In this document: piece by piece, positions 36,119 to 47,325 of the stretch
How positions within the stretch are numbered: the first letter of the stretch is position 1
Layout of the letters: each line of letters begins with the position of its first letter
Assembly (NCBI RefSeq): GCF_012641405.1
Contig: NZ_JABAII010000004.1
Span: forward strand, 434,001-498,000
Length of the DNA: 64,000 bases
Direction of reading: 5' to 3'
Origin: Rhizobium sp. P40RR-XXII
GTDB taxonomy: Bacteria > Pseudomonadota > Alphaproteobacteria > Rhizobiales > Rhizobiaceae
Translations under genes and position numbers: made by a program
The notes under the pieces: generated by a model
Told to the model about the DNA's origin: nothing
Database searches by the model: none
What the model saw: only the letters and a program-made list of their open reading frames with translations

Positions 36119-37534
36119 TCAGAGAGCCCTCGTTGCCGGTGGCGTTGCGGGGCGCCGGATAAGGGCGAACAGGGTGATGCCGAGCGCGTGGCGGACCGCG
36201 ATGTGCAGAAGCAGGGCCTCGATCGCCATGGCCGCGGTGCCGGCAATGGCTGCCCCTTCGATGCCGAGATGCGGGATGAGAATGACGTTCAGGCCGATAT
36301 TGGCAACGAGCGCGGCTGCGTAGAGGTAGACGCAGAGCATCTGCTTGTCCGCCATGGTCAGGAGCACTTCGGCTGGACCGACCAATGCCCTCGCGAGGAT
36401 GCCGGCAAGCAGGATCGCCATGACGATCTGACCGTCGGTGAAGGCGGCGCCGAAGAGTGACAGCAGGAATTGGCCCGCGGCCAGGACCACAAGACCGACG
36501 GCAAGCGCGGGAAAGAAGGTCCAACGCGTTGCATCGGCGGCGAAGGCGGCAAGCTTGCTTCGGTCACCTTCCGCCAGGATGGCGGCAAAGCGCGGGCCGA
36601 TCGCGGCCTTGACGGCGAAATAGACGAAGTGAACCAGCGCCATGGTTTTGGCGGCGGCAAAATAGACGGCGACCTGATCCGGATCGAGGAAGATCCCGAC
36701 CACCACGACGTCGGAATTGGTGAGGAGGTAACCTACGCCTTCGACAAGAAAGATCGGAAAGGCGACGGCGAACCACGCGTTGAATTCCATGGCTTTCGGC
36801 CCGCCGGGATAATGGCGGCGCAGACGGAGGGTCACGACCAGATATTGCAGCAGGACGCTGGTAAAGGCGCCGGCCAGGGCTGCCGTCATGGCCGTGACCG
36901 CATCGCGCGGCGCTCCGGCAAGGACGGCGCCGACCATGAAAAGCAATATCAGCGTCGGACGGATCAGGAAGGTCGGGCTCAGAGCCATGATCGGCCAGTG
37001 CTTGGCACGCGCCGTCCCGTCGAGAACATCGCCCAGCGCGATCATCGGCACGGCGATGAGCCCGAGGAAGATCGGCAGGACGTAATAATGTTCGATCATG
37101 CCGCGGAAGGCATAGATCAGCAATGCGCCGATCAGCGCCAGCGTGCCCGAGACGGCGACCACGAACAGGCGCGCCGCGGTGTTCAGGCCGCGAACGGCAT
37201 CGTGGTTGCCGCCGGCATCGTACTGCGGCAGGAAGCGGATGATGGCGGTGGGGAAGCCGAGACAGGCAAGATTGCCGAAAAGGATCATCAGCACCCAGAC
37301 GAAGACGAAGACGCCGTATTCAAACCGGCCCATCAGGCGGGCAAGGATGATCTGCGACAGGAAGGCGAGGGCGGCACCCGCGATGCGGATCGTGAAGGCG
37401 ATCAGCGCCATGCGCTGAGAAACGGCCTTTTCGTCCTGACCGGCAAACAGAGCAGCGAGTTTGCGCAGATACGGCGATAGCGCGGTCCGCAATGCGGACG
37501 GCAACATTCTCTCCGCTGTTTGAAAGACCGCCAT
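36119..37534 (-). CDS. Polysaccharide flippase (MATE/Wzx-like)
   Basis: A 471-residue membrane protein with 12-14 hydrophobic segments from AFTIRIAGAALAFLSQIILA onward. RLMGRFEYGVFVFVWVLM near the N-terminus is the usual start of O-antigen/exopolysaccharide flippases. It probably moves a lipid-linked oligosaccharide across the inner membrane. The ATG at 37534 was chosen; 37567 would add 11 residues. It is translationally coupled to the CelD-type acetyltransferase gene. No glycosyltransferase genes adjoin, so the product is unknown. Confidence 0.82.
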   Translation of the reverse strand: MAVFQTAERMLPSALRTALSPYLRKLAALFAGQDEKAVSQRMALIAFTIRIAGAALAFLSQIILARLMGRFEYGVFVFVWVLMILFGNLACLGFPTAIIRFLPQYDAGGNHDAVRGLNTAARLFVVAVSGTLALIGALLIYAFRGMIEHYYVLPIFLGLIAVPMIALGDVLDGTARAKHWPIMALSPTFLIRPTLILLFMVGAVLAGAPRDAVTAMTAALAGAFTSVLLQYLVVTLRLRRHYPGGPKAMEFNAWFAVAFPIFLVEGVGYLLTNSDVVVVGIFLDPDQVAVYFAAAKTMALVHFVYFAVKAAIGPRFAAILAEGDRSKLAAFAADATRWTFFPALAVGLVVLAAGQFLLSLFGAAFTDGQIVMAILLAGILARALVGPAEVLLTMADKQMLCVYLYAAALVANIGLNVILIPHLGIEGAAIAGTAAMAIEALLLHIAVRHALGITLFALIRRPATPPATRAL

Positions 37535-37782
37535 GATCGATACGCAATACTTTAAGTATGATCCCAACCTCGCGGCAGTCTTGGCAGAGGAGGATTAAGA
37601 AACGGTTCTTTCGGCATGCAAAAATCATCCGTAGGCTGCGAAGAATTGTCCGCTCAGGGAATTCGAGGCAACCTTGGGGTGCGGCAGGCCTCATGGTCGT
37701 GATACCGCACTCCCGCTGCGGGAAACGGGTGGCGGACATTCGGGCGACATGTAGAATCGATCGCGTGCCAATGGAGGATCCC

Positions 37783-38412
37783 ATGCTCACGCTCTACGAT
37801 TATCTGCCGTCGCAGAATGGCTGGAAGGCCAGGGTACTGTTCGGGCTGCTTGATATCCCGTACCAGACCCGACTGGTGTCGATTTTCGAAGGCGAGGGGC
37901 GTACGAATGCCTTTCTCGCTCTCAATCCCGCAGGCGGCATTCCCGTTCTCGAACTGGAGGATGGGCGCACGATCGCGGAATCGAACGCGATCCTCACCTA
38001 TGTCGCCGAAGGCACGCGATTTCTTCCGGCGGACCGCTATCAGCGCGCCAAGGTCATGCAGTGGCTGTTCTTCGAGCAATATCACGTCGAGCCGGTCATC
38101 GGCACGCTGCGCTTCTGGACCTTGACGGGGCGGCTCGAGCTCAATGCCGTCATGGCGGAAGCCAAACGCGCCGGCAGCCTTCGTGCGCTTGCGGCGCTGG
38201 AGCGCGGACTGAAGACCACGCCATTTCTCACCGGCGAGGAGTTTTCGATCGCGGATATAGCGGTCTATGCCTATGCCCATCGGGCCGCGGATTGTGGCTT
38301 CGATCTTGCCGATTATCCCGCGTTCACCGCTTGGCTCGATCGGGTACTTGATGTGATCGGCCCCGGTTATCCGATCCATCTCTACGATGAAGATCCGCAT
38401 TCCGCCATCTGA
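37783..38412 (+). CDS. Glutathione S-transferase family protein
   Basis: A 209-residue GST with an N-terminal thioredoxin-like domain starting MLTLYDYLPSQNGWKARVLF, the GGIPVLELEDGRTIAESNAI region that binds the gamma-glutamyl group, and a helical C-terminal domain with FSIADIAVYAYAHRA. The residue that activates glutathione is not certain from sequence. GGAGG directly before supports ATG 37783. It diverges from the flippase gene by about 250 bases; the gap shows no gene. Confidence 0.9.
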   Translation: MLTLYDYLPSQNGWKARVLFGLLDIPYQTRLVSIFEGEGRTNAFLALNPAGGIPVLELEDGRTIAESNAILTYVAEGTRFLPADRYQRAKVMQWLFFEQYHVEPVIGTLRFWTLTGRLELNAVMAEAKRAGSLRALAALERGLKTTPFLTGEEFSIADIAVYAYAHRAADCGFDLADYPAFTAWLDRVLDVIGPGYPIHLYDEDPHSAI

Positions 38413-38491
38413 GCACGATGGCCTGCCTCGCCGCTTCCAGTCGTCAGGTCGCCCATCGGCTTGGCGCGCGATCCGTGATCGTTGCAAAACA

Positions 38492-38518
38492 AAAATGCCG
38501 CCAAACGGGCGGCATTTT
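38492..38518. terminator. Bidirectional intrinsic terminator between GST and secA
   Basis: AAAATGCCGCC (38492-38502) pairs with GGCGGCATTTT (38508-38518) around AAACG. T-runs or A-runs flank both sides, so it can end transcripts from secA on the minus strand and from the GST gene on the plus strand. Confidence 0.85.
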
Positions 38519-38542
38519 GTCGTTGTTGTCAGCCGATGAGGT

Positions 38543-41263
<2,721 letters not shown>

Positions 41264-41509
41264 GTGACTGGTCCTTTCTGAAATTTCATCCCGCCGTTTC
41301 CTGCTTTCTCCAATCCCGAAAAAAACGGGAGTATAGCACAAAACGGCCGGAAACTGTTCTGGACGCGAGGTTGCGTGACAGATAAGAGGGGGGTCGATTG
41401 ATGTCAACGGGATTTGGCCGATACAGAAAGGCCACATTCTCCTGCTGAAGGCTTTTTCACGCCGGATCCACATCTGTCGAGCCGGTCGAGATCACCGAAG
41501 GGTTATTTT

Positions 41510-42433
41510 ATGTTGAAGTATAACAAGCTTGCTGCGGTTGCTTTCGCAACAATCGTTACCTTCCAGGCTCCGGCCTTCGCTGCTGACGCCAAGGACCCCG
41601 TTGTTGCCAAGGTCGGCGATGTCGAGATCCATCAGTCCGAACTCAATCTGGCGATCGCCAACCTCGATCCGCAGCTCGGCCAGCTTCCGGACGACCAGAA
41701 GAAGGTCGCCGCGCTCTCGGCTTCGATCGACGTGAAGCTGCTGTCGCAGCAGGCCGCTGCCGAAAAGCTCGATCAGACGCCGGACTTCCAGGCCCACATG
41801 GCCTATCTGCGCGACCGCGAGCTGCACAATGCCTTCTTCAAGGCCCATGTCGCCGACAAGATCACCGATGACGAAGTCAAGGCCCGCTACGACAAGGAAG
41901 TCGCAGCCCTGCCGAAGCAGGAAGAAGTTCATGCCCGCCATATCCTCGTAAAGACCGAGGACGAGGCCAAGGCAATCATCAAGGAACTCGACGCCGGCAA
42001 GGATTTCGCCGCGCTTGCCAAGGAAAAGTCGACCGACCCGAACAAGGCCGACGGCGGCGATCTCGGCTATTTCGGCCATGGCCGCATGGTCAAGGAATTC
42101 GAGGAGGCGGCTTTCGCCCTCCCGGTCGGCACCTACACGAAGACGCCGGTCAAGTCCGATTTCGGCTGGCACGTCATCAAGGTCGAAGACAAGCGCAATG
42201 CTCCTCCTCCGCCGTTCGACCAGGTCAAGGACCAGGTTCGTCAGCTGGTCATGCGCGACAAGTATCTTGAACTTCTGAACAAGGCCAAGACGGACACCAA
42301 GGTCGTCATCAACGATCCGGCGCTCAGCAAGGCCTATGACGATGCACAGAAGCAGCAGGACGCAGCACCGGCCGATGACGCCGTCGCTCCTGCCGATGGT
42401 GCGGCAGCGCCCGACGCCCAGCCGCAGCAGTAA
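41510..42433 (+). CDS. Periplasmic parvulin-type peptidyl-prolyl isomerase
   Basis: A 307-residue exported protein. The signal peptide runs to APAFA at about residue 24. An N-terminal chaperone region ([20 protein letters not shown]) comes next, followed by a parvulin domain at about residues 140-233 that opens [18 protein letters not shown] and includes [20 protein letters not shown]. The C-terminal tail is rich in Ala, Pro and Asp. It resembles SurA/PrsA-type folding factors of the outer membrane. AAGGG precedes the ATG. A strong terminator follows at 42456. Confidence 0.9.
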   Translation: MLKYNKLAAVAFATIVTFQAPAFAADAKDPVVAKVGDVEIHQSELNLAIANLDPQLGQLPDDQKKVAALSASIDVKLLSQQAAAEKLDQTPDFQAHMAYLRDRELHNAFFKAHVADKITDDEVKARYDKEVAALPKQEEVHARHILVKTEDEAKAIIKELDAGKDFAALAKEKSTDPNKADGGDLGYFGHGRMVKEFEEAAFALPVGTYTKTPVKSDFGWHVIKVEDKRNAPPPPFDQVKDQVRQLVMRDKYLELLNKAKTDTKVVINDPALSKAYDDAQKQQDAAPADDAVAPADGAAAPDAQPQQ

Positions 42434-42455
42434 GTCGCAGCAGTCAAACAATCAG

Positions 42456-42477
42456 GGCCCGGATTTTCCGGGCCTTT
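42456..42477 (+). terminator. Intrinsic terminator after the parvulin gene
   Basis: GGCCCGG (42456-42462), loop ATTTT, CCGGGCC (42468-42474), then TTT. It lies 22 bases past the stop and immediately before repeat copy C. Confidence 0.85.
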
Positions 42478-42482
42478 CAGTG

Positions 42483-42585
42483 GAGCCGGATGATTCTAGG
42501 TCGTATCGACCTAAAATCTGAATCCGCTCCAGAATCGAAGAAGCAGAGCATCCGAAAACCGCCTACACTTTTCGGCATCATGCTC
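42483..42585 (-). repeat. Rhizobial intergenic palindromic element, copy C (inverted)
   Basis: The same element as copies A and B in the opposite orientation. It runs from GAGCCGGATGATTCTAGG to CTTTTCGGCATCATGCTC and ends 15 bases before the argJ start at 42601. It therefore occupies most of the argJ leader and could influence its expression. The copy is more diverged in its centre (CAGAGCATCCGAAAACC). Confidence 0.75.
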
Positions 42586-42600
42586 GTTCAGGTGGCTCTC

Positions 42601-43842
42601 ATGTCCGGTTCCGTCTCTCCGCTCGCTCCCAAAGCCTTCACCGCCATGCCGGCCCTTCGCGGCGTGCGCATGACCACGGCGTCCGCCGGTATCAAGTACA
42701 AGAACCGGACTGACGTCCTGCTGATGGTCTTCGACAAGCCGGCGGCCGTCGCCGGTGTCTTCACCCGTTCGAAGTGCCCATCGGCTCCGGTCGATTTCTG
42801 CCGTCAGAACCTCGCGCATGGCAGCGCCCGCGCCGTCGTCGTCAATTCCGGCAATGCCAATGCCTTCACCGGCCTGAAGGGCCGTCAGGCGACGGAGCTG
42901 ACCGCCAAGTCCGCAGCCGCGGCTGTCGGCTGCGGTGAAAACGAAGTCTATCTTGCCTCCACCGGCGTCATCGGCGAACCGCTTGACGCCACCAAGTTCG
43001 CCGGCGTGCTCGACACGATGGCGAAGGATGCCGTCAGCGATTTCTGGTTCGAAGCCGCCAAGGCGATCATGACCACGGATACCTATCCGAAGGTCGCGAC
43101 CCGTACCGCGGAGATCGGTGGCGTCAAGGTTACCATCAACGGCATCGCCAAGGGTGCCGGCATGATTGCGCCCGACATGGCGACCATGCTGTCCTTCGTC
43201 GCCACCGACGCCGACATTTCCTCCGCCGCGCTGCAGACGCTGCTTTCCGACGGTGTCGGCCCGAGCTTCAATTCCATGACCGTTGATAGCGACACCTCGA
43301 CCTCGGACACGCTGATGCTGTTTGCGACGGGTGCCGCCGCGGCTGACGGGCAGCCGCATATCGATCGCGCCGACGATCCCAAGCTTTCCGCTTTCCGCGC
43401 GGCACTCAACGAGCTGCTCAAGGATCTCGCCATTCAGGTCGTTCGCGACGGCGAAGGCGCAACCAAGATGCTCGAAATCACCGTGACCGGCGCTGAAAAT
43501 GACGCTGCCGCCAAGCGCATCGCGCTTTCGATCGCCAACTCGCCACTGGTCAAGACCGCGGCGGCGGGCGAGGACGCCAATTGGGGCCGTGTCGTCATGG
43601 CCGTCGGCAAGGCCGGCGAAATGGCGGATCGCGACAAGCTTGCTATCTGGTTCGGCGATGTCCGCGTCGCCGTCAACGGCGAGCGTGATGCTTCCTATTC
43701 CGAGGAAGCCGCCTCGAACGTCATGAAGCAGCAGGATATTCCCGTGAAGGTCGATCTCGGTCTCGGCAATGGTCGCGCAACGGTCTGGACCTGTGACCTG
43801 ACGAAGGAATATGTTGCCATCAATGGCGACTACCGGAGCTGA
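42601..43842 (+). CDS. argJ: Glutamate N-acetyltransferase / N-acetylglutamate synthase
   Basis: A 413-residue bifunctional enzyme of arginine synthesis that transfers the acetyl group from N-acetylornithine to glutamate, and in many organisms also uses acetyl-CoA. The self-cleavage site is seen in [17 protein letters not shown], where the threonine of ATM becomes the new N-terminus of the beta chain. The [12 protein letters not shown] and [11 protein letters not shown] motifs are present. The ATG at 42601 was chosen; the frame is open upstream through repeat copy C, but that sequence is not protein-like. It is followed by a GNAT gene and mutT. Confidence 0.95.
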   Translation: MSGSVSPLAPKAFTAMPALRGVRMTTASAGIKYKNRTDVLLMVFDKPAAVAGVFTRSKCPSAPVDFCRQNLAHGSARAVVVNSGNANAFTGLKGRQATELTAKSAAAAVGCGENEVYLASTGVIGEPLDATKFAGVLDTMAKDAVSDFWFEAAKAIMTTDTYPKVATRTAEIGGVKVTINGIAKGAGMIAPDMATMLSFVATDADISSAALQTLLSDGVGPSFNSMTVDSDTSTSDTLMLFATGAAAADGQPHIDRADDPKLSAFRAALNELLKDLAIQVVRDGEGATKMLEITVTGAENDAAAKRIALSIANSPLVKTAAAGEDANWGRVVMAVGKAGEMADRDKLAIWFGDVRVAVNGERDASYSEEAASNVMKQQDIPVKVDLGLGNGRATVWTCDLTKEYVAINGDYRS

Positions 43843-43852
43843 TATTTCGCTG

Positions 43853-44632
43853 ATGCATGCGCAGTCCACGATAAACAAGCTGCCTTTGGTGCGCAGGCTC
43901 GAAGCCGTCGGCTTCCGGGCCTGGCCTGCGTCGTCGGTGCAGTATGACGGCAGCTGGCAGGTCCGGCTGACGGCGGGTCATCCGTCGAAGCGGTTGAATT
44001 CGGTCGTGCCGCTCGATCCCTCCGATCACCGCGATCTCGAGATCCGCCTGGCGAAGGCGCAGCGCAAGTTCGAGGCCTATGGCCGGCCGATGGTTGTGCG
44101 CGAAACGCCGCTTGCCTCGCCACAGCTCATCGATCTCCTGCGTAAGCGCGGTTGGACACGGTTCGACGAGACGATCGTGATGATCGCCGATCTCGTCGAT
44201 CTCGAACTGCCTGACATGCTCGATCATCTGCCGAGCCACGATGTCGGCCGCTATGTCGATGCCAGCCTGCTGGTTGATGGGGCTGATCCTGCCCTGAAGC
44301 CCGCGCTGGCGGAGGTGGTGAGCAGCATCAAGCCGCCCTCCGGTCTTTTCGTCATCGAGAATGACGATGCCGGGCCGGTGGCGACAACGCTCTGCGTGCA
44401 GGACAATGACCTTGCCGGCATCATGTCGGTTGCCGTCGCGCCACAGCACCGGCGCAAGGGGCTGGGAGCCGAGATCCTGACGTCTGCATTGCGTTGGGCG
44501 CGGATGCGCAGCGCCAAGACTGCCTGGCTCCAGGTCAGCGCCGACAACGCGCCGGCCTTGACGCTCTATGCCCGTTTCGGCTTCCGCGAGGCCTATCGTT
44601 ATTACTATTGGCAGCCGCCGGTGGACGCATGA
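43853..44632 (+). CDS. GNAT-family N-acetyltransferase
   Basis: A 259-residue protein with an N-terminal region starting MHAQSTINKLPLVRRLEAVG and a C-terminal GNAT domain with IMSVAVAPQHRRKGLGAEIL and TLYARFGFREAYRYYYW. The acceptor is unknown. The ATG at 43853 lies 10 bases past the argJ stop; an in-frame ATG at 43823 would overlap argJ. Its stop overlaps the mutT start (ATGA), so argJ-GNAT-mutT look like one operon. Rhizobia often have this order. Confidence 0.82.
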   Translation: MHAQSTINKLPLVRRLEAVGFRAWPASSVQYDGSWQVRLTAGHPSKRLNSVVPLDPSDHRDLEIRLAKAQRKFEAYGRPMVVRETPLASPQLIDLLRKRGWTRFDETIVMIADLVDLELPDMLDHLPSHDVGRYVDASLLVDGADPALKPALAEVVSSIKPPSGLFVIENDDAGPVATTLCVQDNDLAGIMSVAVAPQHRRKGLGAEILTSALRWARMRSAKTAWLQVSADNAPALTLYARFGFREAYRYYYWQPPVDA

Positions 44633-45042
44633 GCGAAGCAGGCCGCAAGATCGTTCTCGTTGCCGCTTGTGCGCTCATCGATACCGATGGCCGCATTCTG
44701 CTGGCGCAACGTCCCGAAGGCAAATCGCTCGCCGGTCTCTGGGAATTTCCCGGCGGTAAGGTCGAGGCCGGTGAAACGCCGGAGGAGACGCTGGTGCGTG
44801 AGCTTGAGGAAGAGCTCGGCATCCAGACGAAAATCGCCTGCCTCGCGCCGCTGACCTTCGCCAGCCATACTTATGAAACCTTCCATCTGCTAATGCCGCT
44901 TTATATTTGCCGGCGTTACGAGGGTATCCCGCATGGCCGGGAAGGGCAGGCGATCAAATGGGTGCGGCCGATGGCCCTGCGCGATTACCCGATGCCGCCG
45001 GCCGATGAGCCCCTGATCCCCTTCCTGCAGGACCTGCTTTAG
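44629..45042 (+). CDS. mutT: 8-oxo-dGTP diphosphatase MutT (Nudix hydrolase)
   Basis: A 137-residue Nudix protein that hydrolyses 8-oxo-dGTP and so prevents A:T to C:G transversions. The Nudix box is GKVEAGETPEETLVRELEEE followed by LGI, matching GX5EX7REUXEEXGU. The LAQRPEGKSLAGLWEFPGG stretch just before it is typical of MutT. It is translationally coupled to the GNAT gene by ATGA. Confidence 0.9.
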   Translation: MSEAGRKIVLVAACALIDTDGRILLAQRPEGKSLAGLWEFPGGKVEAGETPEETLVRELEEELGIQTKIACLAPLTFASHTYETFHLLMPLYICRRYEGIPHGREGQAIKWVRPMALRDYPMPPADEPLIPFLQDLL

Positions 45043-45514
45043 GGTTTTGGCAATTCCGGTTGGGAACAGTTCCGCTCTTTGAGGGAGCTCCGCCGGTCTC
45101 AGATATGCTTGAATCGAAAGTTCGACTTGGTGAGTTCATCGAGGCTGTTCGCCTCTGACGCTCTCCCATCCGGTCACGCTGATCTGTGTCTATTGTGGAT
45201 GCAATTTATAATTGTAAATCCGGCTGTCTTTACTTGGGGCTGTGTTCCGGGCGCGGTTTTCGATGACGCAGCCGGAGAAAAGGATTTTTTAACTGTTTCC
45301 GAAGCCCTTCGACGCGTCAGAGGACGGCGCATCGCAAATATGGTTAACGAAAATTAGCCATGCAATATCAGCCTTCTAGGCCGAATCAGGCACTGTCCCG
45401 GAATTTTACGTCTCTTTAATTTGCATGTGGATATTAAGGGATCGTTTATGACCTTCTGGCATTGAATTCTCTCAATCAAGCGGTTGTTGGGTGCGTTAAA
45501 GAAGGCTTGACATA
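45043..45514. other. Intergenic region after mutT
   Basis: 472 bases with no gene I can support. A 92-codon open frame (45079-45357) has no recognisable domain and unlike codon use, and I reject it. The sequence becomes AT-richer near 45180-45480, which may hold the promoter of the 105-residue gene that starts at 45515. No clear repeat is seen. Confidence 0.5.
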
Positions 45515-45832
45515 ATGGACGACGATTTCTGGAAAGCTGTTCAGGAAAAAGAGCAGTCCTATTCCACGTCGCGCAAGACGGGCGCGTTGAATATCGCTCT
45601 GCTGTTCGGAACGGCGGCGGTTGCGCTTTCGCTCATCCTTACGCCGATGCTCTCCGACAAATCGAAGTCACGCGTGCTTGCAAGCGCGCCGGATATTGAC
45701 AATGTTACCACGGGTTCGATCCCGCAGACAGAAAACGGCAAGCGTTATACGATCCGTCGCAGCGTTCTGCAGCAGGAGCCGGGTTCGGTCTGCATCGTCC
45801 AGGGTTATGGCGCCGACGGCGGCTGCCAGTAG
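45515..45832 (+). CDS. Hypothetical small membrane protein
   Basis: A 105-residue protein with one membrane span at about residues 24-44 (NIALLFGTAAVALSLILTPM) and a hydrophilic C-terminal part that ends RSVLQQEPGSVCIVQGYGAD and contains two cysteines. An N-in orientation with the C-terminus in the periplasm is likely. I do not recognise a family. It lies directly upstream of a small Flp pilin gene on the same strand, about 180 bases apart with an intergenic repeat in between. Confidence 0.6.
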   Translation: MDDDFWKAVQEKEQSYSTSRKTGALNIALLFGTAAVALSLILTPMLSDKSKSRVLASAPDIDNVTTGSIPQTENGKRYTIRRSVLQQEPGSVCIVQGYGADGGCQ

Positions 45833-45945
45833 AGCATTTCCAGGAAAAGTGCGCAGCGGTTTTCCGTCCGGAATGCGTAAGGACACAAAAGATAGAGCGT
45901 TTTCGCGCATCGAAGAAAAGCGGAAATGCTATAGAGCATGAGCAT
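45830..45945. repeat. Rhizobial intergenic palindromic element, short type 2
   Basis: Begins at the TAG stop of the preceding gene with TAGAGCATTTCCAGGAAAAG, then CGGTTTTCCGTCC and GGAATGCG. A second module with GAGCGTTTTCGCGCATCG and AAGCGGAAATGCT follows to about 45945. Parts match the elements at 21831 and 47269. Because the stop codon falls within the element, the last codons of the gene abut it directly. Confidence 0.6.
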
Positions 45946-46010
45946 AGCCTGCCGGATGCCATGACGAGCATCGGATTCATCTATTGTCCAATGCTGGGAG
46001 TCCCGAGCTT

Positions 46011-46193
46011 ATGCGTTCCGTACGGCGTATTTTCAACGACAAGACCGGTGCGACGGTCATCGAATACGGTCTGATTGCCGCACTGATGTCGGCGGCGATC
46101 ATCAGCGGCGTCGGTGCGTTCGGCGGCAGCCTCTCGGGCGTGTTCAACACGCTCTCCAATACGTTGCAGAATTCGATCGCCTCACAAAACTGA
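46011..46193 (+). CDS. Flp-family type IVb pilin
   Basis: A 60-residue prepilin starting MRSVRRIFNDKTGATVIEYG. The prepilin peptidase site is expected in KTG/ATVIEYGLIAA, followed by a hydrophobic segment to about residue 40. These pilins polymerise into Flp/Tad pili used in surface attachment. No tad or cpa genes are in the window, so the secretion machinery must be encoded elsewhere. GGGAG precedes the ATG. Confidence 0.88.
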   Translation: MRSVRRIFNDKTGATVIEYGLIAALMSAAIISGVGAFGGSLSGVFNTLSNTLQNSIASQN

Positions 46194-46241
46194 GTCGGTT
46201 TGCGACATTGATTTGCGACCAGGGCAGCCTTGGCCCGTTGG

Positions 46242-47126
46242 CTATTGCTTCAGCTTGTGCTCTTCGACCTTGAGCGCATCCGCCAAGCGCGCCTTGGCGG
46301 AACCCGGCCGCAGCGGCTTCTGCTGGCTTTCGTGCGGCGTCCAGCCTGAGACATAGATGATCGAGAATGTCGCCCTGATCCGGCCGTCCGGATCAGAATA
46401 GCGTTCGGCATAAAGTTCGGCCGCGCGCAGGAAGAAGGCGCGCGTCAGCGGCTTGCGGCTGCGATCGACAAGCGGATTGGTCATGCCCATGGCCCGCAGG
46501 TCGCGCATCAGGGCAAACAGGTTGTCGTAGCGCACCGTATAGGTCTCGGCATCGATGACGGGCAGGGTAAAGCCGGCACGCTGCAAGAGACCGCCGACAT
46601 CGCGGACATCGGCAAAGGGAATGACGCGCGGGCTCGCGCCGCCCGTAAGCTCGATCTCGGTGGCGAGCAGCACGTCGCGCAGTTCCTGCAGAGTGCCGGA
46701 ACCGGGGATCGCCGCCAGGAAAAGGCCGTCGGCCTTGAGAGCCCGGCGTATCTGGATGAAGACGCCGGGCGTGTCGTTGGTGACGTGCAGGCTGAGCGGC
46801 GAAAGCACGAGATTGACCGATTCCGCCTCTAGCGCCGGTTCTTCCAGCGGTGCTTCGACAAGGGTCTCGCCGGGGGCGGCAAAGCCCACCTCGTTTTCGA
46901 TCCTTTTCAGATGTCCGATCTTGCCGGTCGCCAGAGCCAGGCGCGCGGCAATGCCGGTCGCACCGTGCAGCTCGACCGCCTCGTCGAAATGGCGCTCCGT
47001 GACACCAAGCCGCTCCGCCAGTTCGCCGGCGGCGATATCAAGCAGGAAGGCCGCTTTCGGGTCGCCTTGTCTCAGCGCCCGGCGTTTGCGGGCCGAAAGC
47101 AGCGATTGGTCGAACACGATTTCCAT
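46242..47126 (-). CDS. BioC-like SAM-dependent methyltransferase (NDUFAF5 type)
   Basis: A 294-residue methyltransferase. The N-terminal AMEIVFDQSLLSARKRRALR and the central SPLSLHVTNDTPGVFIQIRR with IPGSGTLQELRDVLLATE match the BioC/NDUFAF5 group. Motif I is weak. A close relative in mitochondria is the complex I assembly factor NDUFAF5, and the bacterial protein may have a similar hydroxylase role, though annotation as biotin synthesis is also common. GGAAACC precedes ATG 47126. It diverges from comF; an intergenic repeat lies between them. Confidence 0.78.
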   Translation of the reverse strand: MEIVFDQSLLSARKRRALRQGDPKAAFLLDIAAGELAERLGVTERHFDEAVELHGATGIAARLALATGKIGHLKRIENEVGFAAPGETLVEAPLEEPALEAESVNLVLSPLSLHVTNDTPGVFIQIRRALKADGLFLAAIPGSGTLQELRDVLLATEIELTGGASPRVIPFADVRDVGGLLQRAGFTLPVIDAETYTVRYDNLFALMRDLRAMGMTNPLVDRSRKPLTRAFFLRAAELYAERYSDPDGRIRATFSIIYVSGWTPHESQQKPLRPGSAKARLADALKVEEHKLKQ

Positions 47127-47268
47127 GGCGGTTTCCTGCAATATCATCAATTCGGTAGGGCGTGGCGGGCACGCGCGGTTTCCCTTCGCAAAGCCCGCGG
47201 GAAAAAGCTAGAGACGAGTTCGACGCTTCACGGAATCGCTGAACTATTCTCCAGTCCTTTGCGCTCAA

Positions 47269-47312
47269 GCAATTCCGGATAGAAAACCGCTATACACTTT
47301 TCCTGGAATTGC
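47269..47312. repeat. Rhizobial intergenic palindromic element, short type 1, second copy
   Basis: GCAATTCCGGATAGAAAACC at 47269 and CACTTTTCCTGGAATTGC ending 47312; the end segments GCAATTCC and GGAATTGC are complementary. It resembles the element at 21891-21940. It lies 14 bases before the comF start. Confidence 0.65.
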
Positions 47313-47325
47313 TAGTCTCGATCAT

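Noticed and set aside
42511..43878. A 455-codon antisense frame over argJ
   Set aside because: Shadow of argJ with no family features.
45079..45357. A 92-codon open frame between mutT and the 105-residue gene
   Set aside because: No ribosome site, domain or typical codon use.
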